This document shows, in pieces, positions 12,713 to 24,416 of a DNA stretch of 64,000 nt. The stretch lies in NCBI GenBank assembly GCA_014058105.1, contig JACGCM010000560.1, forward strand, positions 1 to 64,000, in the 5' to 3' direction. The position numbers and the translations under genes were made by a program. The notes beneath the pieces were generated by a model. The model worked only from the letters and a program-made list of their open reading frames with translations, did no database searches and was not told the origin of the DNA. Positions within the stretch are counted from its first letter, which is position 1, and each line of letters starts with the position of its first letter. The stretch is from Kingdonia uniflora (lineage: Eukaryota; Streptophyta; Magnoliopsida; Ranunculales; Circaeasteraceae).

Positions 12713-12795
12713 TACTTTACAAATAATAAGTCTTTTATGTACTTTACAGATAACAAGTCTTTTAGGTACTATACAGATAACAAGTCTTTTAGGTA
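12713..12795 (+). repeat. 27-bp triplication
   Basis: Three tandem copies of a unit containing TACAGATAACAAGTCTTTTA start at 12713, 12740 and 12767. It lies in the A 3' region, about 1 kb before the LTR. A short (TA)n run lies upstream near 12258-12280. Confidence 0.85.
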
Positions 12796-12874
12796 CCCTG
12801 AAGCCTACAAATCCTTTAGTTCATCTGTCCTCAGTAGTTTTTTGCCCTGAGAATCTTCTGAAGCAAAGCAGGCA

Positions 12875-13402
12875 TTGGAAAATACTGAGCATCCTCCTAT
12901 CTTCGAGTTTGGTCGAAATTTAGACATGGAGCCGAACTTCAAATGGAAACTATGGAAGAAAGGAAGTCAATGCTTGAACCAACTCTTCAAACAGAAGGAC
13001 TTCTTAAAGCCAAAAAACAATAATTGTGCAGGGGAAGACTTCCAATCTCCATCTCCCTTCTTCACTGCCACTATTGCCTCATCTATAACCACTACTATCA
13101 GAGAGTTGGTAGAGATGATAGAGGGCCCTCCCTTAGAATCTAATCTTATGCAAGATACCGATAATACTGCCTTGCAGTTACACCGGTCCTCACATCTGTC
13201 TCCTCAACCTTGTCCTCAGCAAGGATGCGGAGACACTTCCAACGTTGTTCGCCTACCAAGACATCGTAGTAAAATCTCTACATACAGTAAAAATCTTCTT
13301 CAACTTCAACCGCTTCTTCTTCCGACATTCCTTAATTCATCGGTAGAACGGGAATGGGGGTGGGCATCTCTACAGACTGATCCCCAAAGTATCTCAGTTT
13401 GA
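12875..13402 (+). CDS. 175-codon open frame in element A 3' region, unknown
   Basis: A plus-strand frame of 175 codons with no recognised domain. The complementary strand also gives long open stretches, and in these elements this zone normally carries antisense ORFs. The plus-strand frame may therefore be a shadow of a decayed minus-strand gene. Nothing after it to 13801 was recognised. Confidence 0.2.
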   Translation: MENTEHPPIFEFGRNLDMEPNFKWKLWKKGSQCLNQLFKQKDFLKPKNNNCAGEDFQSPSPFFTATIASSITTTIRELVEMIEGPPLESNLMQDTDNTALQLHRSSHLSPQPCPQQGCGDTSNVVRLPRHRSKISTYSKNLLQLQPLLLPTFLNSSVEREWGWASLQTDPQSISV

Positions 13403-13801
13403 ATCTCTGTATTTCAGTAGTAACCCTCTCTTCGTACACCATCCTCTGGGTTTTCGCCATTATCACTCAAGGATTACAAAGAATTTTTCAAATAACAGCG
13501 TACTTTACCAATATCCACGGTACAGGTACAATTTATATAGCCCTCATATTTAATGTGCAGGTACGTTTCCAAAGTAGTCATAATTCAAAACAGAGCCACT
13601 CTCAGAACCCCAAGCGTCGCGTACATCAATACTTTCTATCATAATTCAATACAGATACATCCATCTATAAAAAAGAATACCCATTTCCATTCCAGTCAAA
13701 TCAATATTAAATATATAATTTATTTTCAACTTCCAATACCACAACTCTACAAATTTTTTCACAACCAAAGCCACTCATGACTTCAGTTGCGAGAGGGTGA
13801 T

Positions 13802-13970
13802 TGTAGGGACCTATCTCTCAACCTAGCCCAATTCAAACTATCTCCATATCAAGTTTACGCATTTTATACGTGACATGGCAGTCATCAGTGCCACTTAAAC
13901 CATGAACTGATAAAGAATATGGATCGAGCACAACAGAAGAATTGAGAAAGTTAGGATACCTGTCTCCCAC
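13802..13970 (+). repeat. Duplicated first 169 bp of element A 3' LTR
   Basis: It starts TGTAGGGACC directly after a purine-rich tract (GCGAGAGGGTGA), the expected polypurine primer. It matches the first 169 bp of the 5' LTR. At 13971 the LTR starts again from its first base. Because the far end of the second copy carries the ACTAT duplication, this piece is best read as a partial tandem duplication inside the 3' LTR and not as another insertion. Confidence 0.8.
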
Positions 13971-14019
13971 TGTAGGGACTTATCCCTTGACCTAACCCAA
14001 TTCGAACTACCTCTATATC
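13971..14019 (+). repeat. 3' LTR of element A, left part
   Basis: The first 49 bp of the LTR, ending in ATATC (14015-14019), the target duplication of element B. The LTR continues at 54121. Confidence 0.85.
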
Positions 14020-14766
14020 TATAGTGGCCTATTCCACATCTTAAAATTATGCTTCATCTTCGAACTACATATGAACTTTTGACCTCAACAACAGAGCACG
14101 TGGCACAATCAGAATTAAGGTAGCACGTCAGGAAACACATACAACACGAGTTTTCTTAACCAGCACCACTCATCCCTGATGCTACTCGTGTTATTACTTG
14201 AGAGCAGTCTTGTAATAGCTTATTTCGTATCTCGGACTCAAAGCCTCATCCTCGATCTCATCGGCATATAGGAAATACTACTAAAATCATATTCAATATT
14301 CCTCAGTTCGAGTTATCGCTTTCGACCTCTACATCAGCAGTTCAATTTATGTAAGTGTGCAGTCATCAATAGAGCCGTTGTACAACAGCAGAGGTCAAAA
14401 CGTTACACTAGCTGGTCAAAGAATATCTTACATATATTTTGTAATGTCCACCATTAAGAATATTAATGGCCATCAAACGGTCATATTATAAGACCTATAA
14501 ATTAGATCAAAAAATTATAGATTAAGACATATAATTCTATACAGAAGAATCCTTACTCCGAAACTCCATATACTCAGAGTGCTCATTTTAATAAGTTAAC
14601 AACTTCAATAAGATCATCTTCTCTTTCTCAAAATCTTCAAGAGAGGTCGTGGTTTTTAATCTATTCAAAGGTTTTCTACGTTAAATTATCTTGTTGATTA
14701 TTGTTTAATGTTCTTGACACATTTTGTGTAAAGCCTAAGCCCGAATCCCTGAATTATGCCATTACA
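14020..14766 (+). repeat. 5' LTR of element B
   Basis: 747 bp, starting TATAGTGGCC (TG mutated to TA) and ending GCCATTACA. It matches 53363-54120. Confidence 0.85.
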
Positions 14767-14768
14767 TT

Positions 14769-14783
14769 TGGCGTCGTCTGTGG
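14769..14783 (+). other. Primer binding site of element B
   Basis: TGGCGTCGTCTGTGG lies two bases after the LTR. Compared with A and E it has T in place of C at position 6. Confidence 0.75.
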
Positions 14784-14839
14784 AAACTGAAGTTCTTAAG
14801 CTCATTGTCTCAGAAACTGCTGATCATTTCCATTAAGAA

Positions 14840-15590
14840 TATCACCTCCAGGTCAGAGCACACCAATAGTTCAAGCAGAAGAAAATGCCGCCCCAGCAGA
14901 TCTGCGGGCCACCTTAAATTTTGAAACAAAAAGACGTGTTACTTTAGAGCAATAACTGGTGAGTTTACAGGATGCACTGAAGGTTCTACAGGGTCAGTAA
15001 GTCGCTGCCTAGAAGAATAAAGACGTACGACCTAAAGGCTTGTAAATTTCCATTCATGAAAAAATAAGACCTCCTCCGAAAGGCAATCACGTAGGAGGTG
15101 CGCTTCAATTTAACCATCATAAGCAGGAGATGAAACCTATCCTGATTCAGGAGGCTCACCTGGAAGTAGATGGCGGACAGATTTAAAATCTACCTCGAAG
15201 AGTTTGAGCCCCAGCAAAAGAATGTTTGAGTAAAGGGAGTGGCGACCATAATCCTAGAGAAGGATGTGTCACCTGCCCGACCACCGCAGCTCGATAATAC
15301 ATGACTTAGGAGCATGTCGAGAGATGAATCAAAGAAATGCTCGAAGCTTAGACCCCGACTGGAATATACAACAGATTATAGAAATGCCCAATCGTACAGA
15401 AGCTATTGGATGGCGAAGTCCCCACCGGATTCCATACTCTGAAGATCCGCAAATACAAAGGAACAGATCCAGTAGTGTACAATCAAGAATTCCAGGACGC
15501 CTTAGGCCTACATTCCACGTCCGACTACATTCTCTACCGGCTCTTCCCTACCAGCCTGTCTGGAGAACCTCTGCGATGGTTTCACACACT
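14840..15590 (+). pseudogene. gag: Element B gag, part 1
   Basis: The N-terminal part is rich in stops and contains an EENAAPADLRATLNFETKRR-like segment. From about 15400 the gag core reads well: VPTGFHTLKIRKYKGTDP, then LYRLFPTSLSGEPLRWFHTL. This matches element E at 60400-60590. Element C is inserted right after the HTL codons, at the ACACT target. The frame resumes at 40777 with the expected next residues, so the two parts were one gene. Gag forms the virus-like particle. Confidence 0.75.
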
Positions 15591-16369
15591 TGCAGTAGCC
15601 TACTCGCGGCCTTCTAGCTCCAATCGAATACTCGAAAGCTATATCGAAGCCTACCTAGAGATCCGAAGCCCAGTATGATGATAAATATGTCCATGAAGCC
15701 TTCCGAGACTAATCTAATACTCGAAGGAACCATCGAAGCCTACCACTGTAGGCGAAGATAGAGGAACAGCGCATGAACTACAAATCAGAACCATAAATAC
15801 TTTGACCATGGTCGTACACGGTTGAAGGGAAATATGTCAGGTAGCCAACTCACCAAACAGAGCAGTGGAGCACGCCGTTCGACAACTGTGGTGCCAGATT
15901 TAATAACTACAGGGTCAGAACCAACTGCTACAGTGTCAGGGTCAGCAGTTACAGTGTCAGACTCGACAATTACAGCATCAGAACTGACTCCAGGTACAAG
16001 CCAGTTGTCCCCGAAGGATACACATATAACTTGACCTCCCATGGTGACTCAGCCCTTCTTATGTCCCATAAATAGGAGGGAGGAGGACCTGTGAAGGGGT
16101 TAGAAAAATTTCTCCTAACAGACCTTGCAAGTTACCCTTCAAATACCCTGTAACAACCCCGTCCTTGATACTTTGACTACTCTACATATATAACATAACT
16201 CTTAAAAATCCTCATCAAAGGTCATGGAGTGGACCATTCTAGGTCTCCACGTAAGTGTATTATCAATTTAGTTCTAATTATTATTGATTGTATGCTTGAA
16301 CCCCCTGGTCGAGGATAAAACTCATAGTGTAAGAGTCAACTTCCCCTCTCGCGAAGTTAGGCCCCTGCA
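15591..16369 (+). repeat. 5' LTR of element C
   Basis: 779 bp, TGCAGTAGCC to CCCCTGCA. A TATA-like ATAAATAG lies near 16069, followed by a G/A-rich start region (GGAGGGAGGAGG). It matches 39998-40776. Confidence 0.9.
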
Positions 16370-16371
16370 TT

Positions 16372-16386
16372 TGGCGTCGTCTGTGC
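16372..16386 (+). other. Primer binding site of element C
   Basis: TGGCGTCGTCTGTGC, two bases after the LTR. Confidence 0.75.
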
Positions 16387-16455
16387 CATTCCACCCTACC
16401 AGCCTCCCCCTGCCTTTTGTCCATTTTCCTTTTCTACTCCAACAAGCTACCTTCA

Positions 16456-18060
16456 ATGGCCCCTACCCTCCGCTCTATTTCCACCCTTGCTAGCAACTCC
16501 GCTAACAGAGTGGCCGCTCCGCTCGCCCTTCTCACCCAATAATTCACTCAAGCTGAGGAGCGACATCGAAATAAGTTATGCCAGGAGCGCGAGGATCACC
16601 GATAAGAGTTTGAGGCTGAACGGCAATGCCGTTTAGATGATGCAAACAGACAATATTGTCCCCTTGACGATCTACGCAATACAGTTTGCAAGTTGTAACG
16701 ACTTCAGACTCAAGACGTCCCTCCCCCGTCTCGGGCACCTGCCCCATCGCGTGTTTCTGCCTGTGCCTGGCTTGGGCCCAACCACTTCTTGAAGTACCCC
16801 TGGTCTATCTTGGCGCCAAGGGTGCTCCCCCCACCATTCTACCTACTGGTTCAATCCACCTTGGCATACACCCCACAGAGGATTCGTCCGATTCTACTTT
16901 TCGCACTACCAGATACCCAAATGCTACCCTACTCAAGAACGTCTTGGGGAACACAGCGCTGAGCATACGCCGAACATTTGGCCTCATCCCCTTCGGCCAC
17001 AAAGATCCCCCCTCATCCTGCCTATCTTACACAGTAGGAATTTGACCAAAAGCTCTACACCGCCATCCGCATCAGTGCGAACCCCATACCGAACTCTTAA
17101 AGTCGGCTAAACAACCCCCTCTACCCCAAACTTCACGCTATTGAGGTACCTTCAAATTTTTATTCCCCCAAAATTAGCAAATAGTGCAATACTGACCATC
17201 AATCCCACATCCTCAAATTTCAGAATGCCTTAAGCCTATACTCCACGGCCGACCACCTTTTGCGTCGACTATTTCCCACCAACCTCACCGATAGCCCCCT
17301 CTGATGGTATCATAGCCTCCCTAATGGCTCGATCTATAGCTTCGAACAAATTTTGACCCTTTTCATCACCCAGTTCGCCATCAACAAAGACCGTGAGGTC
17401 CGGATGATTGCCATCTTCAACTTCTGTAAATCGCCCAATGAAACCCATGATTTCTTGATGAGTTGCGCAAGATCGAAAACCTCGGCTGTGCGAATACTGT
17501 GCTCGCCTATTCTAATGCTCTACCGGATAACAACCGCGTCAAGGAGTACATCATGCTCCATAAACCGCGAACCCTTGAGGAGATGTTATTCAAAGTTAAT
17601 GGGTATACGACCTTGAGCGCCTCCGTGAGTCAAATCACCAGGGGCAAGCTTCGACCACCAATCAGAATAGGCCTCGACAACCTTCTATACCCATGATCGC
17701 TCCCGTCTTAAAAGAAATTGAGAGTCGCAAACGCCCCCATACCGACGATAGTAACACTGAGGCCCATAAAAAATGACCAAAGCCAGTCCTCCTCAAACTT
17801 ACTGCTCCTATTAGCATACTTCTACCATAGATTCAGACCGACCCCATATGGCACACCCCTTACCCTAATGAGGTCAAACAAGGTGAACCTTACTGCCATA
17901 ACCATATTTATAACTACCATCACACCAACAAATGCTACGTTCTACAGCGCTCTCTTGAAATAATTCTTAAGGTGGGTTGTCTACATCAATATGTCACTGA
18001 CCTCCCCAACTACCTCAATGGGTCGTACCTTAAGCGTTAACACCCCCTGCTGCCAACCCA
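16456..18060 (+). pseudogene. gag: Element C gag
   Basis: It starts MAPTLRSISTLASNS, almost the same as the gag start of D (26274). A charged segment (AEERHRNKL) follows. The gag core is at about 17210-17600, with LYSTADHLLRRLFPTNLTD and WYHSLPNGSIYSFEQ. A degenerate zinc-knuckle region with YHHTNKCYVLQRSLE follows at about 17900-17960, readable only after a frame change. There are many stops and frame changes. The knuckle would bind element RNA. Confidence 0.75.
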
Positions 18061-18179
18061 GCCGAGGTACACATTTACCAACTTCATCTCATCAAGGTCA
18101 ACAATATCGACAACGGCCGTTCTAAAAGCAAGTACAACCGTGTCAAAGAATGCTGCAAACTCACCAACCAGGAAAAACT

Positions 18180-18713
18180 CCCCGCCCTTATGCCAGAATT
18201 GACCCAATACCCTCAACCCAAGGGCATCTCATTTATCGATTATAACATGTCGCATGTTCGTTTCCCCCATTCCGACCCTTTTTTCATTATGATTAAGGTT
18301 GAACACCTCGTCCTCCATACCATGCTCATCGACACGGGCAGTGCAGCTGATGTACTGCTCCTCCAGACTGTTCGAGCCATGTAGAAAATAGACCTCATCA
18401 CCCCGGCTAATGTTAAACTCAAAGGCTTCAACGGCGCTACTGAAGTTGTTGTCGATCGCATTAGTCTTCCTGTCACTACAGGGCCGGTTACACTCCAAAC
18501 CAGCTTTCTTGCCATCGACAAGAAATCTAAATATCTCGACAACCTTGGCCGCGACTGGCTCCACGCCATGAGAGCCATACCTTTGACTTACCACCAAACC
18601 CTTCATTTTACTACCCCCTGTAGTATGTGGAACTTAAAAGGCTCCCAACACCTTGCCCGCTCATGCGAACACCCGAAGATCGATCAAACCCGAAAACTTG
18701 TCAAACAGCCATA
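18180..18713 (+). pseudogene. pr: Element C protease
   Basis: A retropepsin-like aspartic protease with an intact active site LIDTGSAADVL (DTG at 18331-18339). The conserved upstream motif GISFIDYNMSHVRFPHSDP and the downstream GFNGATEVVV and LPVTTGPVTLQT blocks are present. One stop falls shortly after the active site. The protease would cleave the Gag-Pol precursor. Confidence 0.8.
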
Positions 18714-18769
18714 ACAATCAATGTCTCTCTCTACCCCCGTACCATCGATACCAGCTACTACACCTATCG

Positions 18770-19760
18770 AACCCACTGTCTATATCGAACTTGACAGTCC
18801 TGGTCGAGGTACATTCATTGGTACTTTTCTAGATGAGGCTGAAAGCCTCGAACTCAACAACTTCCTTCGAGCAAATAAAGACGTCTTCGCCTGAGCATTC
18901 CATGAGATGCCCGGTGTCGACCCAACTTTAGCATGTCATCGCCTCGACCTCATCCCTCACTCTATAATAGTGAAGCAAAAGAAGCGCACGTTGGCCCCAC
19001 GAATTTGAGAAGTTGCAAACCTCGAAGCGATAAACTTTTAGCGACGGGTTTCATTAGAAAAGTCAAGTACGCTGACTGGATATCCAATATTGTTGTTGTC
19101 CCTAAGAAGAATGGCAAGATCAGAATCTACGTTGACTTCAAAGATCTCAACAAGCACACACCGAAGGACAGCTTCCCCCTTCAGATCATTTCCGCACTCC
19201 TGGATGCTATAGCCAGACATGAGCAACTATTAATGATGGATGCGGCTTCGGGTTACAATCAGGTACTCCTCCTCCCTAAGATCAACTTAAAACTTCTTTT
19301 ATCTCTAAACAAGGCCTTTACTGCTTTAACGTCATGCCTTTCGGCTTTAAAAATGCGGGTGCCACTTACCAATGTCTTGTTACCCCCATGTTTAAATCCG
19401 TGCTTGGCAAGTCAATCAAAGTCTACATCGACGACATGATATGCAAGAGCCTCAAAAAATATACGCATATCCAGGACCTCACTGAGGTCTTTACCATACT
19501 TCGTACTTAAAACATGAAGTTAAACTTAAACAAATGCCAATTTGGTGTTTTGTTTGGCAAATGTTTAGGCCACCTTATCAGCAAACGGGGTATCAAGATC
19601 GACCCTACTCATATCCGAGCCCTCATCGACATGCCTTTCCCTCGAGCCAGAAAAGACATCCAAAATGTCGCTGGCAAGATAGCCGCCCTCATCGTTTCAT
19701 TTTGAAATCTTCTGACCGTTGTGCTTGGCTTTTTTTTCCTCTTACGCGATTAAGGCGTCC
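18770..19760 (+). pseudogene. rt: Element C reverse transcriptase
   Basis: RT motifs in order: the DWISNIVVVPKKNGKIRIYVDFKDLNK-like finger and palm region (about 19070-19155), the MDAASGYNQ motif with the first catalytic Asp (about 19239), NVMPFGFKNAGATYQ after a frameshift, then YIDDM at 19424-19438 with both catalytic Asp codons intact. The connection region (LGHLISKRGIKIDPTHIRAL) follows. Frameshifts near 19280 and stops near 18893 and 19510 disable it. It would copy element RNA into cDNA. Confidence 0.85.
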
Positions 19761-20580
19761 ACAAGGCCAAAAAGAAAAACAACCCCGAAGTCAATTGGAC
19801 AGCTGATTGTGAACTGGCCTTCCTCGACCTTAAAACTTACCTTGGTCGACCACCCATCATCAGTACCCCCATCGAAGGCGAAATACTTTTTTATACCTCG
19901 CTGTTACTGACACTTCTATTAGTTCAGTCCTCATTAGACTAGAATCCAACATCGAGAAACCTGTATACTTTATCAGCAAAACTCTGACACCCACAGAGAC
20001 TTGATATACCAAGCTCGAGCAACTGCTCCTTACACTCGTTTATACCACTCGAAAACTTAAACAATACTTTCAAGTTCACCCCATACGTGTTATCATAAGT
20101 TACCCCCTTCGAGAAGTACTTAGCACGAAAGAAAAATCTAGACGGGTATAGTAGTGGTCCATTTATCTGGATGAACATGACATCATATTTGAGAAACATA
20201 TATCCCAAAAGGGCCAGGCAGTCATAAATTTCGTGGCCGACTTCCCGGACGAAGACATCAACTGGGAGGAACATGAAGATGATTTACTAGAAGACCAGCC
20301 CAAACAAGCAGACTTATGGAACTGTAACACAAGCTATTATCTCTTTACAAATGGATCTGCTGGACCTAACAGTTTGGGGATCGGTGTGGTCCTGGTTGCC
20401 CTTACCAATGAACGAATTGAAAAAGCCGTCAAGTTAAACTTTGAATGCTCCAACAATGAGGCCAAGTACGAAGCCTTGATCCATGGCCTCGACCTCGCTC
20501 TCAAACTTGGCATCCCTAAACTTGCAGTATTTACTGACTTCCAATTTGTTCAAAGACAATATACCGGTAAAAATTAGGCC
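19761..20580 (+). pseudogene. rnh: Element C RNase H and second RNase H
   Basis: The first domain (19760-20215) has the KPVYFISKTLTPTET and LVYTTRKLKQYFQVHPIRV blocks. The second, archaeal-like domain (20320-20580) has LFTNGSAGP, where the first catalytic Asp reads Asn. This is followed by NNEAKYEALIHGLDLALKLG and AVFTDFQ. The Asp to Asn change fits C to T decay on the opposite strand. Several stops lie between the domains. Confidence 0.8.
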
Positions 20581-20829
20581 AACGGTCGCATGGCTGAGTA
20601 TGCTGCTCTTGTTCGCCAGCTCATGGATCGATTTCCTAAAAAAACTTATATTACTCATTACCCCCGAGGTAAAAATAGACATTTCGATGCCCTAGCCTAC
20701 ATAGCAGCCATGTTAGGCCAGTCCAAATCTCGAACACTCCATATTGAAGTACTCAAACGCCCATGTATCGACCAGATGGAAGTCAATGTTATCAATACTG
20801 GGGGTGAGAGTCTCAATCCAGATGATTAG

Positions 20830-22092
20830 AGAACAACATTTCTTGCTTACTTCAACAGTTCTACCCTCCCAGATGACCCTAAAACTAAACGTTTGTTACT
20901 CGAAAATTATTGTAGATACACCATCCTCAAAGGTGAGTTACATCACAAATCCCCAAATGGCATCCACCTCCGGTGTATCTCTCAAAACGAGGCCACTACA
21001 ATTCTTGCCAAACTCTACGAAGGTACCTGTGGTACTCAGACTGCTGGTTGATCAATGGCCCTTCGAGCCGTATCCCAAGCTTTATTCTGGCCCAATATGA
21101 AGAAGCAAGCTAAAGAGTACGCCAAACATTGTGACAAATGCCAACGTCACTCCCATGACATCCATAGCCCTTCACATGACCTTCATTACAGTTAAGTCAT
21201 TTGGCCATTTAAGCGGTCATCGATCTCGCGGGTCCTTTTCCCAAAACATCGGGTAGCCTAGAAAATATTCTTGTGGCAACAAATTACTTTACTAAATGGG
21301 TTAAAGCCGTGCCTTTATGTCGAACCAGAGAAGAAGAAGTCATCAAGTTCTTATGGGAGAATATCATTATACGCTTCGGCTGTCCTCACATAATTCGATG
21401 TGACAATGGTCCACAGTTTATCGGGAATAAAGTCTACAATTTTATCAAAAAGTACAACATCATCCTCTCCCCCTCAACACCTTACTACCCCAGGGGAATG
21501 GTCAGGTCGAAGCAATCAATAAAACTATAGTCGACTATCTAAAGAAATGGGTCAATCAGAAGAAAGGACGATGGGTCCAGGTACTATAACATGTACTCTG
21601 GGCTTATCGAACAACACCATGAAAGGCTACAGGCTGCACACCTTTCTTTCTAGCCTATGGAACCAAAGTAGTTCTACCTACTTAATTTGAAGTGCCTACA
21701 CACGACCCCAACCTCCCAGAAGAAGATAGTGAGTTTGAACTCGGATGCAATATGATATGGATCAATAAAACTAGAGATCAAGCCATCGCAAATCTCGGCC
21801 GTTACCATATCTCTCTCTAGAAGTCATACAACAAAAGAGTTCGACCACACAGTTTCAATATTGGAGATTTGGTACTTCGGCGAGTCACACGCTCTTTGAA
21901 GCCTCGCAATGCCGGCAAGCGGGCTGAATCCTGGGAAGGACCTTATGTCGTGTATGAAAAAACTGATAAAGGTTCCTATTATCTAATGACAGAAGCGGAA
22001 GAGCCTCTACCTAATCCTTGGAATACCATGCAATTAATCTCATACAACAGGCCACGACCTCTACCTTGTTCAACTGATGTATATGCAAAATA
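20830..22092 (+). pseudogene. int: Element C integrase
   Basis: The zinc-binding region includes LYEGTCGTQTAG and CDKCQRHSHD (about 21000-21150). The DDE core has DNGPQF (about 21398-21415), and GNGQVEAINKTIV after a frameshift keeps the third acidic residue. The C-terminal domain (LVLRRVTRSLKPRNAGKR-like, about 21870-22090) is an open frame ending at the stop at 22090-22092. Stops and frameshifts lie near 21050, 21195, 21490 and 21590. Confidence 0.82.
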
Positions 22093-22139
22093 ATTAATGA
22101 ACATATTTTTTTCCTCTGAACTTCTTATCCTGTCTTCTA

Positions 22140-22855
22140 GTAAATTTCTTGGCCTAACCTAAGTATCATGTCAACCCTTCGACCAGACTGATACTTGGGG
22201 GCGACCTCGAAGTTTTTTAAGTCTCCATTTGAGCAAACTCGAGGGGCATGAATAGTCGGCAGACCAAACCCTCGGTAATGCATTGGGGGGAATATATCAT
22301 GCTTCGTTCAGGCCTAGGCCTTCGAAGTTCAGTGAATTTCTTGGCCTAACCTAAGTATCATGTTAACCCTTCGACCAGAGTTATACTTGAGGGCGACCTC
22401 AAAGTTTTTCAAGTCTCTAATTCGAGCAAACTTGAGGGGCATGAATGTCGGCAGACCAGACCCTCGGGAATGCATTGGGGGCGAATACATAATGCTTTGC
22501 TTAGGCTTAATCTCGCAGACAGACCCGGGGGCGACCTTCGAAGTCTAGTAAATTTCTGGGTCTAACCCAAGTATCATGTCAAGCCGTCGACCCAACTGAT
22601 ATTGGGAGACGACCTAGAAGTTTTTTAAGTCTCCAATTCGAGAAAACTTGATGGGCATGAATGGTCGACAGACTAGACCCTCGGGAATGCATTGGGGGCG
22701 AACATATAATGCTTCGCTTAGGCTCAATCCCGCGGACAGACCCGGGGGCGGTCTTTGAAGTCCAGTGAATTCCTTGGTATAACCTAAGTATCATGATCAT
22801 CCCTCGATTAGACTGATACTCGGGGATGACCTCTAAGCTCTTCAAGGTTCTAGTT
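22140..22855 (+). repeat. Tandem repeat block of element C, 192-217-bp units
   Basis: The phrase TTGGCCTAACCTAAGTATCATG recurs, with changes, at 22149, 22341, 22557 and 22774, which gives periods of about 192, 216 and 217 bp. Each unit holds a GATACTTGGGGGCGACCT-like word. The same family occurs in D at 31928-32500. It lies between integrase and the antisense gene. From 22860 to 23093 nothing was recognised. Confidence 0.88.
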
Positions 22856-23694
22856 CAAATCCTGTTATAAGCATTCTATACTTCTCAAGGAATATCAACA
22901 ATTCGGCTCCAGTATAATACATATCAACAACTCAAGTTCAATACACTGGAGCAATTCAAAGCAATCACAAACATACAACATAAGCTCAAATAAATTACAC
23001 AATGTTCGCGTACCACCAACCACTCCAAATTTCTAACACCACAACAAGATAAGAGAATAGAGTTCATTACAGATAGAAGGAAATTATAATACCTCACACA
23101 GGAGTGGCCACACTACCTCCTCCCATAGGCTCTTCCAGAGCAATACCTCTAGCACCCTCAACTGCAAGATTCGGCCCCAAAGCGTCGGCGACCCCATCAA
23201 CCACCGCACCAATAGAAACTTCTTCGGACATAGGAGCTTCCACGCCATCTCCCCCACCTTTAGAAAAAGGATCCACTTCCATCCCTTCTGACCCTACAGC
23301 ACCATCGACAGAAGGCCCTTCCCGTACAGGAAAGCATTTGAGGGTTATGGGATCATACCCCTAATTCTCGATGAAGATCTTCAGATTTATGGATGTCTCA
23401 CACTCCTCATCGAATTGCCTTGGAAGGTTTCCCTCTGTTCTTCCATTTCCTTCACATTCTCAGCAAGCTTCGACTCTAACACCTTCCGTATTTGAGCATG
23501 GTTGTCATGCTGAGCTTTGAGTTCCCTCGCACAATCAGCTCTGATATTCAATTGCTCTCACTTTAGTGTGTTAAACTCAGACTCCAATAACATTTTGGTC
23601 CCTCGAGAGCGAGTTCCAGACAGTCGATCATCTGATTTAGCTACCTCATTTTTACCTTCTGGGCTTTGGCATAAGCTTGGGCTTAAGCAAGCAT

Positions 23695-23781
23695 CTGCTA
23701 GAATAATTGAACCATCAATACTTCTAGAAGCATATCAAATGTTTCAAAAATTTAGAGTTTGAAAAAGAAAAAAATAGTTAC
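23695..23781 (-). other. Intron 2 of element C antisense gene
   Basis: 87 bp, CAG/GTAAC donor and ATTCTAGCAG acceptor. It has the same donor and a near-identical acceptor (TTTTAGCAG) as the second intron of D. Confidence 0.7.
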
Positions 23782-24329
23782 CTGATGCAGAGCCTTATTC
23801 ATCAGCCTCCCAGCTTTGTATGAGTTATTTCCACAGAGAGTAACCATTGATGCGGCCGTTGTCCGGGCATATTCCTTTAGTTCGGCTTCGCGACGTGCAT
23901 CATCGATATCATCCGCATCGTTGACATCATCAATCCCCAGCTACCGAGGCCTCTTACGTTAAATAGTTTTTGGCTGTTGGGCTTTCAAAGGTTCGGGAAT
24001 GACCCTGCTCTTACCTTTGTCAGCCTGCTTTGACGCCTCAGGAACTACTTCAGGCACTGACGTTGCTTATTTCCCCTTTGGAACATAATTCACTTTCAGA
24101 GTCAATCTCACTTTTTTCCACTTCTTTTACCCCTCTCGAAGCACCTCTTCTCCCCTCTTCTTTGCTAGCCTAGAAACGACAGGAATGTTTTGAAGAAATA
24201 AATCTATCCTCTTCCGCCTCTTCCTTTTGATTTTTAGGTTCCCGAATACCCGGTTCACCCACTCTTCATCCCTGTCGAATAGCTCGTCGATATATTTCCT
24301 CGGATTCGTCAAAGTTTGGTTACCAAGTT

Positions 24330-24416
24330 CTGCAAAATAAACAAAATTATGTTTATTAGTCTATTCGATCAATATGTCAAAAAATAACCTTCGACCGTCA
24401 ACTTACTTGGATTATA
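24330..24416 (-). other. Intron 1 of element C antisense gene
   Basis: 87 bp, GTAAGT donor and TTTATTTTGCAG acceptor, directly after the HRVYNPSK codons. Confidence 0.75.

Noticed and set aside
12875..13402. Real plus-strand protein gene of 175 codons
   Set aside because: No domain is seen, there is no counterpart in B, C or D on this strand, and the zone normally holds antisense ORFs. Kept only as a low-confidence entry.
13802..13970. Separate solo LTR inserted next to A's 3' LTR
   Set aside because: It lacks the LTR's right end and has no target duplication of its own; a partial tandem duplication explains it better.
23104..23364. Pro/Ser/Thr-rich plus-strand frame
   Set aside because: It is the complement of the last exon of C's antisense gene, which has homology to D.
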